Positions 39,165-48,407 of a DNA stretch of 64,000 bases are shown in pieces. Within the stretch, counting starts at the first letter, position 1, and each line of letters starts with the position of its first letter. The stretch is from an uncultured Lachnospiraceae bacterium (lineage in GTDB: Bacteria; Bacillota; Clostridia; Lachnospirales; Lachnospiraceae). The translations under genes were made by a program, and so were the position numbers. The DNA lies in NCBI GenBank assembly GCA_947178125.1, contig CAMWXB010000005.1:1-64000 (forward strand), written 5' to 3'. Under the pieces are notes generated by a model. The model made no database searches, was not told the origin of the DNA, and saw nothing but the letters and a program-made list of their open reading frames with translations.

Positions 39165-40802
39165 TCACTGAAGCAGTCCCTGAATCCCCTCACGCTTAAA
39201 CAATTCTTTATAATATACGAGTTCCCGCTGAATCAGATCGTCTATCACCCGCATACCGAGCAGTTCCACAGGCGCCTTATCATCCGTCAAAAGATAATCT
39301 CCTTTTTCATATGGCATAATGCCATCCGACACCCGCCGCAGCATCTCCTGTAACGCCGGATCCTCTATCGTGCTCCTGCCGGTTTCAAACACTTCCAATG
39401 CCGCCGGATTCTGCGTTGCGAACAACTCTCTGTTCGTCGTTCCCGCCACATCCACCGTATAGACATAATCAAAAACGGAAGCGATCGTATCCGACAAATA
39501 CTCGTTAATATTGCCTTCCGAGGCATCTTTCCCGCCGGACTCTGTGTCCGCGTACATGTTCATGTTAACGACCATCACGCCGTTTTCATTCAAATGCTCC
39601 CGCACCAGCGTAAAAAACTCCACGGAAGACATTTGAAAAGGAATCGTGATGTCCTGATAAGCATCTACCATGATGACATCATACGTTTCCGGTATCGCCG
39701 CAAGATAACTGCGTCCGTCATAAGTCGTCACTTTTATGGAATCGGGAAGTTCAAAATAGGCACCCGCAAGATTCGTGATCTTCTGGTCGATTTCCACCCC
39801 TTCTATAGAAGTTGCTCCGTAGTAATACTGGCACTGTTTTGCATAAGTTCCCGTTCCCATGCCGAGAATCAGCATATCGCCATCCGTTCTGCCCGCCATC
39901 ACAGGAGCCGCCATCGCGTAGTCGTAATACATCCCCGTCGCGCCACCGTCTTTTTTCATGATAGACTGCACGCCAAACAGCACATTGGTCGATAAGATAA
40001 CGCTGTCGCTCGTCTCTTTTACCTGCAAATAGTTATAAATAGACTCTCCCTCGTATATGAGATTACTTTCCCAAAATGCAAAACTGCCGGAGGCTCCTGT
40101 CACACAGCAAAGCAGGAACAACAACCCGGAAACAGCACACTGCTTCTTTCTGCCCTTCGTACTGATAAAATAAAGTAGCGCGAGTAAAAGCAGTATTCCC
40201 GCAAAAATCAGAAACGTAATGGATGTCCCCACCGCCGGAATCGTCACAAAAGTCGGTACAAAAGTACCGATGATACTGCCGATCGTATTAAAAGCATTCA
40301 AGGAACCGACCGTTTTCCCGCTGTCATCCAGACTGTCCACCGTATACTTCACGAGGGAAGGCGTCACCGTTCCAAGTAAAAACAGCGGAAATACAAAAAT
40401 GACCATGCACGCCAGAAAAGCAGCCCAGATCAAAAAATTATTACTGATGGTAAAAACCAATGCCGCCGAAATTCCAATAATAATATATTTTCCAAGCACT
40501 GGAATTGCCGCAATCCATATCGCCGCAATAATGATCCGCATATAAAGTTTGTCCGGGTCAGGGTTCTTATCCGCACTCCTCCCGCCCCATATATTACCGA
40601 GAGCCATTGCGATCATGATCGTTCCGATAATGATCGTCCATACGATCTGTGAAGAACTGAAATAAGGCGCAAGAAGTCTGCTTGCGCCCAGTTCCACTGC
40701 CATTACGGACATTCCTGCAAAGAATTCCGTAAGGTACAGATAATATTTGTTTCGTAAAATGCCCTGTCTCCCGGAAATTGTCTCTTTTTCTACATTTTCC
40801 AT
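39165..40802 (-). CDS. Fused membrane transporter-like / spermidine synthase-like protein
   Basis: About 545 residues. The N-terminal 250 residues hold roughly seven or eight membrane helices; the C-terminal half is a spermidine-synthase-type methyltransferase fold with L-G-M-G-T-G-T-Y and V-E-I-D. True spermidine synthase activity is doubtful in such fusions, and the substrate is unknown. ATG 40802 is preferred; the in-frame ATG at 40820 lies within the recurring AAAGGCATGGTTAT leader. Confidence 0.8.
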   Translation of the reverse strand: MENVEKETISGRQGILRNKYYLYLTEFFAGMSVMAVELGASRLLAPYFSSSQIVWTIIIGTIMIAMALGNIWGGRSADKNPDPDKLYMRIIIAAIWIAAIPVLGKYIIIGISAALVFTISNNFLIWAAFLACMVIFVFPLFLLGTVTPSLVKYTVDSLDDSGKTVGSLNAFNTIGSIIGTFVPTFVTIPAVGTSITFLIFAGILLLLALLYFISTKGRKKQCAVSGLLFLLCCVTGASGSFAFWESNLIYEGESIYNYLQVKETSDSVILSTNVLFGVQSIMKKDGGATGMYYDYAMAAPVMAGRTDGDMLILGMGTGTYAKQCQYYYGATSIEGVEIDQKITNLAGAYFELPDSIKVTTYDGRSYLAAIPETYDVIMVDAYQDITIPFQMSSVEFFTLVREHLNENGVMVVNMNMYADTESGGKDASEGNINEYLSDTIASVFDYVYTVDVAGTTNRELFATQNPAALEVFETGRSTIEDPALQEMLRRVSDGIMPYEKGDYLLTDDKAPVELLGMRVIDDLIQRELVYYKELFKREGIQGLLQ

Positions 40803-40862
40803 CGATAAACTGATAACCATGCCTTTCCTATTGTCAGTCGGTGCACATACAACGATAAATTC

Positions 40863-41564
40863 TTAGATGCTGAAATCAAATCTGCCGCCTGTCATAGCCT
40901 TTTCCTCGGATTTTATCTGATCCCAGTCTACACCTTTGATCTTTTCGATCAGTTCTTCCACAGAATCCGCCTGCACCCTTGTTTTCTTCGTTCTCTCCTG
41001 TGCCGCGATATCCTGATTTTTCTTTTCCTGTGCCTTCTTCTCCTGCTCCGTTCTTTCTTCTTTTCTGCTCTCTCTGGACTTCTCTATCCATTCTTTCTGT
41101 CTCTCGCCGATTTTCTCCAAATCAGCAAAATAGGAAACGGAACCATCCTTACCTACCGAAATACCGATATGTGTCACTTCATCCTGTTTGTCACCCAGCT
41201 GCTCCTTGATATCCTTTAACTGATCTACCGCATCATCCAGAATGCCTGTGTATTTTGCCTTAGCCTCTTCGTCCGCCGCCATCTCTTCCAGTGTTTCCGG
41301 CTCAATCAGAACGCTGTACTCCTTCGTTCCTTTCGCAAGATAAGCGGAAGCCTCTTCGTCCGTCTCATAATCGGCAACGATAAAATCCATATTGTTATAA
41401 TTCTTTTTCAATTCTTCTAACAGCTTCTTCGCGCGGTCTGAAAGCTGCACCTGCTCTTTCTTCTCCGTCTTATCCGCTTTATCTGCCTCTCTGGTGTTCC
41501 TGCTCTTTGCTGCGCTGCCCATATAGCTGTTCTGATAAACCCCGTACCCTGCAATCCTGCTCAT
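40863..41564 (-). CDS. DUF6033-like protein
   Basis: The 233-residue protein begins M-S-R-I-A-G-Y-G-V-Y and has L-S-D-R-A-K-K-L-L, an Asp-rich F-I-V-A-D-Y-E segment and a long Lys/Glu coiled tail. This pattern is common in Lachnospiraceae and, as I recall, is labelled DUF6033; the function is unknown. L-S-x-x-A-x-x-L-L resembles the sequence style of secreted flagellar proteins. It stands alone in the minus-strand order. Confidence 0.65.
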   Translation of the reverse strand: MSRIAGYGVYQNSYMGSAAKSRNTREADKADKTEKKEQVQLSDRAKKLLEELKKNYNNMDFIVADYETDEEASAYLAKGTKEYSVLIEPETLEEMAADEEAKAKYTGILDDAVDQLKDIKEQLGDKQDEVTHIGISVGKDGSVSYFADLEKIGERQKEWIEKSRESRKEERTEQEKKAQEKKNQDIAAQERTKKTRVQADSVEELIEKIKGVDWDQIKSEEKAMTGGRFDFSI

Positions 41565-41694
41565 TGTTTGTCCTCCTTTGACTGTTTACGAAATCCGTTT
41601 CTGTTTTGAACGCGTAACAAATTTATATCTTATTGGTTATATCGGATATTTCCAGATTTTTCTTTATAGCGGATGATAAGATATTCTGTTTTTG

Positions 41695-42792
41695 CTACTT
41701 TATTTCGTTTTTCAGTAAACCTTCAACACACTCTTTCCAGGAATCATCTTCTATACAGGGATTAATATATTCCGCATAGTCCATGTTGATTATTCCGTAT
41801 GTATTAGGATGAACATATTTTTTAAATATCGAAATCGCTTCGTCCACATGTCCTCCATCTGCTTCATATGCCATTAACTTTTTCTTATTATTATTTACCT
41901 GAGCATCGACCAACTCCATCAGCATATCTGTTGAATTTTCATAAAATCCATATGGTAAGATTGCAACGATGAAGCCGCAGTTTTGATATAATACCTGATA
42001 ATATTGCCAATAATAATTATACTCACCACCATTCCCATAATTGGCAATTATTTTTCCCTTATAATCTTCTGACTCTATCTCATCAATCGTACTATAACCA
42101 TATTTCAATTCCATACCACCATTCATGGGATTAGAAAATTGAATCACTTCATCGTTTTTTTCTGTAATCTTATTTACAGTTACTAAATAACCTGCCATTG
42201 ATTCATCTTCTTTAAAAATACACCTTATAACAACATTTTCTGATTTTAATACATAAAAATTATTAGTCAATCCGTTCTCTGTGAATGTATATATAGGCGT
42301 TCCAAGTAATTCTTCAATATATTTTTTATTCATGCTTAAAGAAAGCTTTTCAATTATCTCATTAACCTTTTCCTGTTCTTTATAATCATCAGACATCAAA
42401 TTTTGCAGAAATGTTTTATTAAATTTATCTGTTCCGATATTCATATTGCTATTCGTATCTATAGCAGTAATAATATTATCATCTCCAGTCATCTTTATAT
42501 GATTAACTTTTCTATTAGTCCTATTATTCTTTTTTTCAATATTGTTTAATATATTTTTATTTATACTGCTAAAACAAATATTCGTGGCATTGCTAAAAGA
42601 TGAACTACTGCGTAAGTCCCTTATATAAACCAAAAAGGAAAAAATGGCACAGAACAAAACTCCCAGTGCACCGTAGACAGCGCTTTTTTTCCCGCCTTCT
42701 TTTTTTATATAAATAATCGTAATAAATGAAAATACAATTCCTAATACTCCACATACTATAAGCACTAGTACACATATTGTAGAAATTAACAT
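41695..42792 (-). CDS. Unknown membrane protein, AT-rich (365 aa)
   Basis: Unrecognised protein with two N-terminal membrane helices (about 2-28 and 37-58), an Asn-rich linker and a C-terminal soluble domain of about 240 residues with L-G-T-P near 165. Its codon use is markedly more AT-rich than its neighbours, and it borders decayed gene fragments, so it is probably horizontally acquired. A strong promoter lies upstream. Confidence 0.65.
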   Translation of the reverse strand: MLISTICVLVLIVCGVLGIVFSFITIIYIKKEGGKKSAVYGALGVLFCAIFSFLVYIRDLRSSSSFSNATNICFSSINKNILNNIEKKNNRTNRKVNHIKMTGDDNIITAIDTNSNMNIGTDKFNKTFLQNLMSDDYKEQEKVNEIIEKLSLSMNKKYIEELLGTPIYTFTENGLTNNFYVLKSENVVIRCIFKEDESMAGYLVTVNKITEKNDEVIQFSNPMNGGMELKYGYSTIDEIESEDYKGKIIANYGNGGEYNYYWQYYQVLYQNCGFIVAILPYGFYENSTDMLMELVDAQVNNNKKKLMAYEADGGHVDEAISIFKKYVHPNTYGIINMDYAEYINPCIEDDSWKECVEGLLKNEIK

Positions 42793-42936
42793 ATTATTAT
42801 CCTTTATTATATTTCATGAGAACAACTGTGCCTTTCTCTCAACCTGCAAACTTTGGACCGAAGTTAAAAGCATCTTGGCACCAAATATGCGCGTAAAAAA
42901 TTTTTATCACACTAATATTACTCCCACAAAAATTAT

Positions 42937-42965
42937 ATCATATAGCACAGGACAATATTTGACAA
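42937..42965 (-). promoter_or_regulatory. Promoter of the AT-rich membrane-protein gene
   Basis: On the minus strand TTGTCA (42960-42965), a 17-base spacer and TATGAT (42937-42942). It lies about 145 bases before the start. An AAAGGCACAGTTGTTCTCATG sequence related to the recurring leader lies between. Confidence 0.65.
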
Positions 42966-43144
42966 ATTTAACCCAATTTCACACAATATTTACTAATTGG
43001 CTTTCAAAATAATACTCTTATGAAAAAATCTTACAAGAATATTTAATAATAAATGTTATCCTTACCAACCATTATAATGCTAATACTATAACTATTGATT
43101 TTAAACTTCCTAGGTTCGGGAATTTCAACCTGAAACGCGTCTAC

Positions 43145-44045
43145 TTAGTTTCCTGCCATCTGTTTTGCAAACTTTCCCTTTTCCGTGTTCAGGTCATATA
43201 TTCCCGGAACTGTATATTTTACTGGCTTTACGGTATTGGGATCTGCTCTAACTTTAACGACCTTTGGACTGTATCCCCCATACTTTATTTTGAGAATACT
43301 TCATTTTGCAGACTTAAATAATTCTTTTTCCGATGGCATGACGTAGTTTCTCGTCCAAATCCTTACTTATTCTATCTCTGGAAACATTTGGATAAAAACC
43401 GTTATCTTCAATATTAATTACAGAATTTTATAGAATAACTCCATCCGCCAGATACGGGAGGATAATTTTCAGATTCGGCAATAATGCACTCGTAAGATAC
43501 ACCTGGCCCTTCGCTTCAAAAGGATAGCTTGACCCAAATCCCACATTTACATTAAAAGGTAGAATGCACTCAGATTCTTCATCTAAAACAACCTGAAAAA
43601 CTTTTACTTCTGTTTTGGCCGGTATAGATATAGTTTCGTCAAAATCATCTCTTTCCTTATCCGAAATTGATGTAACAGTCAGTTAAGTCCTTAATAATTA
43701 CATTCCACATATGCTTCTATTCCATCCAAGTATTGGTTCAAACATATCTTTTCTGATAAAATATCTTCTGCCCTTTTTAATCTACATATATATATGGTTC
43801 TTGCTGCTCCTTTTCCTGCATTAAAATCTTTATTAAAACTCCGCAATCCAAAAAGTTATTTTCAATAAAGCCTTCTATTTACATAATACGGTTAGGAAAT
43901 ACGCCCATAAATTGCTCATAATCCAAAACAATCTCTGTACCTTGAGTTTTGTAATCATAGCCAATATCTGTGAAGCAAACTCAATCGCTTTATTAACTTG
44001 ACTTAAAAACGGACTTTCTCTTTTTTGCAATAACAAATATGCTTT
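43145..44045 (-). pseudogene. Decayed gene remnants in an AT-rich patch
   Basis: Several unconnected leftward fragments can be read: a C-terminal piece ending K-Q-M-A-G-N (stop at 43145), one ending G-K-R-I-I (stop at 43314), one holding I-P-A-K-T-E-V-K-V-F-Q and Y-P-F-E-A-K-G-Q-V-Y-L (about 43,420-43,690), and one with G-Y-D-Y-K-T-Q-G-T-E-I-V-L-D-Y-E-Q-F further right. None has a start or ribosome site. The third resembles the beta-strand style of ETX/MTX2-type toxins, but this is weak. Confidence 0.5.
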
Positions 44046-44078
44046 TGTATCTTTCCATCGATTTTTCAGTCATCATAA

Positions 44079-44132
44079 ATGTTTAAAAACAAAACCCCTG
44101 CAAATGGCACTTCCACGCCACTTACAGGGGTT
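44079..44132 (-). terminator. Terminator of the rpsB-tsf operon
   Basis: AACCCCTG pairs with CAGGGGTT (44093-44132), with inner pairing GTGGC/GCCAT-like, followed leftward by TTTTGTTTTTAAA. It lies 39 bases after the tsf stop. Confidence 0.85.
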
Positions 44133-44170
44133 CTCATTCCTATCTCTATTCGCCTGTTTTCAACAAATTT

Positions 44171-45106
44171 CTACGCATTCATCTGTTTTGCGACTTCTTC
44201 CGCAAAATTCTCTTCTTTCTTTTCGATGCCTTCTCCGGTCTCAAAACGAACAAAGGATTTGATGGAAAGGTCTGCACTGTTTTCTTTAGCGACCTGCTCG
44301 ATATATTTTGCTACAGACTGCTTTCCGTCTTCTGCTTTAACATATACCTGCTCTAACAGACATACTTCTTTCAATTCCTTGTTGAGACGGCCGTTTACAG
44401 CTCCTTCGATTACTTTCTCCGGCTTTCCTTCCATCTTGGGATCGTTCTTGATCTGCTCTGCGATGATCTCTTTCTCATGTGCCTTGTATTCCTCGGATAC
44501 ATCTGCAGTGGAGATATATTTCGGAGCCAATGCTGCAACCTGCATCGCAATATTTGTCATCGCTTCTTTAACCGCATCATTTACTACATCAGTAGCTGCT
44601 TCCACGATAACGCCGATTCTGCCGCCGCCATGAACATAAGTAACGACGCAGCCGTTCTGTGCAACAACTTTCTGAAATCTTCGAATATTCAAATTCTCGC
44701 CGATTACTGCAACCTTATCGACCAAAGCATCTTTTACGGTCTTAGCGGTATCAAGATGCCATGCTTCTGCCATAAATGCATCCATATCCGCTGCATCAGA
44801 GTCAACAGCCTGTGCTGCGACTGCTTCAACATATGCCTGGAAATCTGCATTCTTCGCAACGAAGTCCGTTTCGGAGTTTACTTCTACGACTGCTGCTGTC
44901 TTATCATCCTTTACTGCAACACGGCACAGACCTTCTGCTGCAATTCTGCCAGCCTTCTTCTCTGCCTTCGCCTGTCCGTTCTTTCTTAAATACTCTACCG
45001 CTGCATCCATATCGCCATCGGTCTCACCAAGGGCTTTCTTACAATCCATCATGCCTGCACCGGTCAATTCTCTCAATTCTTTTACCATTGCTGCTGTGAT
45101 AGCCAT
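44171..45106 (-). CDS. tsf: Elongation factor Ts
   Basis: The 311-residue nucleotide-exchange factor for EF-Tu. The N terminus is diagnostic: L-R-E-L-T-G-A-G-M-M-D-C-K-K-A-L with the following UBA-like fold, and T-D-F-V-A-K-N. ATG 45106 with AGGAGG is preferred over ATG 45127. It follows rpsB by 60 bases. Confidence 0.97.
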   Translation of the reverse strand: MAITAAMVKELRELTGAGMMDCKKALGETDGDMDAAVEYLRKNGQAKAEKKAGRIAAEGLCRVAVKDDKTAAVVEVNSETDFVAKNADFQAYVEAVAAQAVDSDAADMDAFMAEAWHLDTAKTVKDALVDKVAVIGENLNIRRFQKVVAQNGCVVTYVHGGGRIGVIVEAATDVVNDAVKEAMTNIAMQVAALAPKYISTADVSEEYKAHEKEIIAEQIKNDPKMEGKPEKVIEGAVNGRLNKELKEVCLLEQVYVKAEDGKQSVAKYIEQVAKENSADLSIKSFVRFETGEGIEKKEENFAEEVAKQMNA

Positions 45107-45165
45107 TTCTATTTCCTCCTGTAACATCGAATTATCATTGTTGTTCCCGTTTTATATTGTCCCGA

Positions 45166-45915
45166 TTAAGCTTCTTCAACTGCTTCCGCTGCTTCCTCGG
45201 TCTCCTGTGCTGCTTCTTCTACATACTCTTCAGCACCCTGATTTGCCTCAATAACGGCATCTGCCATTTTGGAAACAATCAGTTTTACAGCTCTGATCGC
45301 ATCATCATTACCTGGAATGATATAGTCGAGTTCTTCAGGATCGCAGTTCGTATCACCGATGCCGATCAGCGTAATACCCAGTGTATGAGCTTCCTGAACA
45401 CAGATTTTCTCTTTCTTGGGATCTACTACAAAAATACAGTCGGGGATTCTTGTCATTTCCTTGATTCCACCCAGGTTCTTCTCTAATTTTTCCCATTCTT
45501 TCTTCAATTTGATAACTTCTTTCTTAGGAAGCACATCGAACGTACCGTCTTCAGACATTGTCTCGATTGCTTTTAATCTGTCGATTCTGGAACGGATCGT
45601 CTTGAAATTGGTCAGCATACCGCCAAGCCATCTTTCATTTACATAATACATACCGCAGCGCTCTGCTTCTGTCTTAACAGCATCCTGTGCCTGTTTCTTC
45701 GTACCGACAAAAAGAATGGTTCCGCCCTGGGAAGCAACATCAAATACAGCTTTGTATGCTTCGTCCACTTTTCCTACAGACTTCTGTAAGTCGATAATGT
45801 GGATACCATTTCTCTCGGTAAAGATGTAAGGAGCCATCTTAGGGTTCCATCTTCTTGTCTGGTGTCCGAAATGCACACCTGCTTCCAGTAACTGTTTCAT
45901 TGAAATAACGCTCAT
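45166..45915 (-). CDS. rpsB: 30S ribosomal protein S2
   Basis: The 249-residue protein has the S2 motifs [19 protein letters not shown] at the start and P-D-x-x-F-V-V-D in the middle, with an acidic alanine/glutamate tail. ATG 45915 with GGAGG is used; the open frame to 45948 is leader. Confidence 0.97.
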   Translation of the reverse strand: MSVISMKQLLEAGVHFGHQTRRWNPKMAPYIFTERNGIHIIDLQKSVGKVDEAYKAVFDVASQGGTILFVGTKKQAQDAVKTEAERCGMYYVNERWLGGMLTNFKTIRSRIDRLKAIETMSEDGTFDVLPKKEVIKLKKEWEKLEKNLGGIKEMTRIPDCIFVVDPKKEKICVQEAHTLGITLIGIGDTNCDPEELDYIIPGNDDAIRAVKLIVSKMADAVIEANQGAEEYVEEAAQETEEAAEAVEEA

Positions 45916-46059
45916 GTTCTCTACCTCCATTTGGTTGTTTTCTTCCATATGCCTTATGACTCATCTGCTTACCCCAATGCTTTGAAGCACCAACAGATAA
46001 TAGACATATGTGTTTTCTGCATCCGGCATGCGGAACAGTCTACCCGCACACACTTAGAT

Positions 46060-46089
46060 ACTATAACACAGAAAACCCCTTATATGCAA
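46060..46089 (-). promoter_or_regulatory. Promoter of rpsB-tsf
   Basis: On the minus strand TTGCAT (46084-46089), an 18-base spacer and TATAGT (46060-46065). The -35 box lies inside the terminator hairpin of the upstream gene. The message would have a leader of about 135 bases before rpsB. Confidence 0.5.
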
Positions 46090-46099
46090 GGGGTTTTCT
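46070..46099. terminator. Terminator between the flagellar gene group and rpsB
   Basis: AGAAAACCCCT (46070-46080) pairs perfectly with AGGGGTTTTCT (46089-46099). It separates the operon ending at 46,164 from the rpsB promoter. Confidence 0.75.
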
Positions 46100-46163
46100 A
46101 AATTTTTACAGTATATGTTCTATCGTGGTGATCGTATATTCTACACTGTATTTACGCTGTGAC

Positions 46164-46847
46164 CTATTCAAGTCCGGTAATCATTCTCGCTATCTGCTCG
46201 TCTCCGGCATTCGCAGGAATCGTATAACTTCCTGCCCTTATCTTCTTATCATATCCATTCTCACACAAGAACGTATCGAATGCCGAAGCCGAGGCAACCA
46301 CACCCGCGTCTTCCAGCTTTTTGCTGACCGTATAGGAACCGTCTCCGTTTCCGACAGTAACGACTACCGCTGCATCAGAATCTGCATTTTCCGGCTGTGC
46401 CGTCTCTTCCGGCATCTCCTCCTGTCCGGTCTCTTCATCATCCGGCAATACGGCTGCAGATGTATCTTCCGCTGCGTTTGTTTCTTCCGGTTCATTAACA
46501 ACATCATTTCCATCCGACTGCGTGTCTCCATCCGGCAGCGCGTTTTCATTCTGTACGACATCCGGCTGTACGAAACTGTCTTTCTCTGCAGGCTCGTTTT
46601 CATCCGCCGCAGTCACACCATCATCAGCAGCAGCCTTCACATCATCAGCAGAATCCGTTCCTAAAGACTCATTCTCCTCCTGAGCCGCCTCAGACAACAC
46701 TCTGTCCTCTATCATTCCAAGCTGTTTCGCCCTGGCAATAATTTCCTCGTCAGTCATCGCACTGCTTCTGGATGATACAATTCCCATAATAATTGCCGTT
46801 ATGACAATTCCAAGCCCCAGACCCCGTAAATAGTATTTTAATTCCAT
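46164..46847 (-). CDS. Membrane protein with MltG/YceG-like N-subdomain
   Basis: The 227-residue protein has one N-terminal membrane helix, a long acidic low-complexity linker and, in the last 65 residues, the LysM-like subdomain seen at the start of MltG lytic transglycosylases (G-S-Y-T-V-S-K-K-L-E-D-A-G-V-V, then R-A-G-S-Y-T-I-P). The catalytic part of MltG is missing, so it cannot cut peptidoglycan itself. It is the last gene of the flagellar operon direction. Confidence 0.7.
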   Translation of the reverse strand: MELKYYLRGLGLGIVITAIIMGIVSSRSSAMTDEEIIARAKQLGMIEDRVLSEAAQEENESLGTDSADDVKAAADDGVTAADENEPAEKDSFVQPDVVQNENALPDGDTQSDGNDVVNEPEETNAAEDTSAAVLPDDEETGQEEMPEETAQPENADSDAAVVVTVGNGDGSYTVSKKLEDAGVVASASAFDTFLCENGYDKKIRAGSYTIPANAGDEQIARMITGLE

Positions 46848-46874
46848 AGCCCACCTATCACTTATTCTTTTCCC

Positions 46875-48017
46875 TTACAGTCCTTCAAATAAATCGATGA
46901 CCAGCTTTACCTCACCTATACCGAGCCCCAATTCCTTTGCAATCGCCATATTGGATTTTCCCGCCTTATGCAGTTCCAATATTCTTTCATTACTGTTCCG
47001 CCCGTTATTTTTCCCATTTGCGAACTGAATCGCAACTGACCGGAGTTCCTCCTGTTTTCCGGAAAATGATACCGGCACATTCTCTTCTGTCTGCGACGGC
47101 TCGGCAATGTAATCATACTCGCTGTCCGGGTCGTGAATAATCTCTACGCGAGGCGGCGTAATCGGAACGAACTGGTCCGCCGCTTCCGCCTTTCCGGTAT
47201 AAGATGCCGCTCTTGCAACTTCCATCGCCTCTGCATGGGCCGTTTCCCTGTCAGTCTCTATTTCAACAATATCCGTTTCCTCGTCAACAAATTCAGGTAC
47301 ACCAATATCTGGAACCTCCGTGCGAAATTCCGGCGTTCCGATGTCCGGGACATCCATATGAAATTCCGGCGTTCCGATATCTGGAACTTCCCTGTCAAAT
47401 TCCGGCGTTCCGATATCCGGGACATCCCTGCCAAATTCCGGCGCTCCGATATTCGGAATTTCAGCATATACCGGTGCTGTACTGCGTTCCTTCGCTTCCA
47501 ATGCCGCATTCATGACAGCCCGGACCGCGTCTTCCGCTTCCCGAACCGTATTTTCCACATCTTTTACGGATTCCTGCGTTTCCTTTGCCGTAATTTCAGC
47601 ATCCCTGACGGTCTGCTTTATCTCCTCGGCAGTCTGGGTCGCTTCCGAAACAGTATTTTTCAGATTATCATGCTTATCATTCAGCATATCATACAAAAAT
47701 AATACTTCCTTGTGGTTCTTATTGATTTCTTCCAGCACCGTATCCGAATACTCATTGACCGCCATGATCTTTTCATTGGTCACTCTTTCCATAGACCGCT
47801 CGGTCTTCTCCATCGCATAAGTAATCGTTTCATCCACTACATCTACAATATGTGTTTTCGCATCTTCTATTTCTTTATCGACTACTTTCCTTATTTCGTC
47901 TTCGCTGATCAGCTGCTGAAGCGTTTCATCCACATCTTCTTTCCTGGAAGGCATAAGATATCCGAGGATACAAATAACAGCCCCCGCTATGATCAAAACA
48001 ATTTCTACAATGCCCAT
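46875..48017 (-). CDS. DUF6115-like membrane/coiled-coil protein with 12-residue repeats
   Basis: The 380-residue protein has an N-terminal membrane helix, a long coiled coil (about 40-185), five tandem 12-residue repeats (P-D-I-G-T-P-E-F type, about 190-245), a linker and a C-terminal helix-turn-helix-like region (L-H-K-A-G-K-S-N-M-A-I-A-K-E-L-G), as in DUF6115 proteins at Clostridial flagellar loci. Function unknown. It follows the flagellar genes. Confidence 0.75.
   Translation of the reverse strand: MGIVEIVLIIAGAVICILGYLMPSRKEDVDETLQQLISEDEIRKVVDKEIEDAKTHIVDVVDETITYAMEKTERSMERVTNEKIMAVNEYSDTVLEEINKNHKEVLFLYDMLNDKHDNLKNTVSEATQTAEEIKQTVRDAEITAKETQESVKDVENTVREAEDAVRAVMNAALEAKERSTAPVYAEIPNIGAPEFGRDVPDIGTPEFDREVPDIGTPEFHMDVPDIGTPEFRTEVPDIGVPEFVDEETDIVEIETDRETAHAEAMEVARAASYTGKAEAADQFVPITPPRVEIIHDPDSEYDYIAEPSQTEENVPVSFSGKQEELRSVAIQFANGKNNGRNSNERILELHKAGKSNMAIAKELGLGIGEVKLVIDLFEGL
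47289..47462. repeat. 36-bp tandem repeat inside the DUF6115-like gene
   Basis: Five units starting AAATTC at 47289, 47325, 47361, 47397 and 47433 (the last incomplete). The frame is kept, giving 12-residue repeats. Units vary mainly in the last six bases. Confidence 0.85.
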
Positions 48018-48043
48018 CTTAAACCCCCGTTTTCGCGTATGTC

Positions 48044-48364
48044 TTACATGGATATATCAAAATTACCGACTCCTTTTAGAAGTACCTTGCCGTCCGCTTC
48101 CTGCTTTTCTTTCTTTTTGCCCTTTCGGCCGCCGTCTCCACGATATTCATTACTGCCTTTTTCTTTGGCATCGAATTTTTTATTCTGATATTCCGATTTT
48201 TCTCCACGGTATACCTTCGTCATCTGGTTTTCGATGACTTTTGAAAACTGCTCGCTTACATTGGCCTGTTCTACCATGCCTCTTGAATCTTCATGATGTT
48301 TGATTGTTGTGAAATCCTGCGCCCTGGTAATCTGGCCCTGTATTTCAATCTGTCCTATTGCCAT
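48044..48364 (-). CDS. Conserved small flagellar-locus protein (106 aa)
   Basis: The product begins M-A-I-G-Q-I-E-I-Q-G-Q-I and ends in a Lys-rich tail and N-F-D-I-S-M. Proteins of this type lie between fapA and the DUF6115 gene in Lachnospiraceae flagellar operons, without known function. It ends 27 bases before the DUF6115-like gene. Confidence 0.65.
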   Translation of the reverse strand: MAIGQIEIQGQITRAQDFTTIKHHEDSRGMVEQANVSEQFSKVIENQMTKVYRGEKSEYQNKKFDAKEKGSNEYRGDGGRKGKKKEKQEADGKVLLKGVGNFDISM

Positions 48365-48407
48365 CCGGCATCATCCCTCTTTTCTAATGGCTATGCCTTT
48401 TAATCTT

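Noticed and set aside
43420-43690. Calling the decayed fragment an ETX/MTX2 toxin pseudogene
   Set aside because: Only a short strand pattern is similar; without a family search the assignment is not supportable.
45916-46053. A regulatory leader (S2 autoregulation type) ahead of rpsB
   Set aside because: A leader of about 135 bases is present, but I could not identify a specific S2-binding fold, so it is not listed as a riboregulator.
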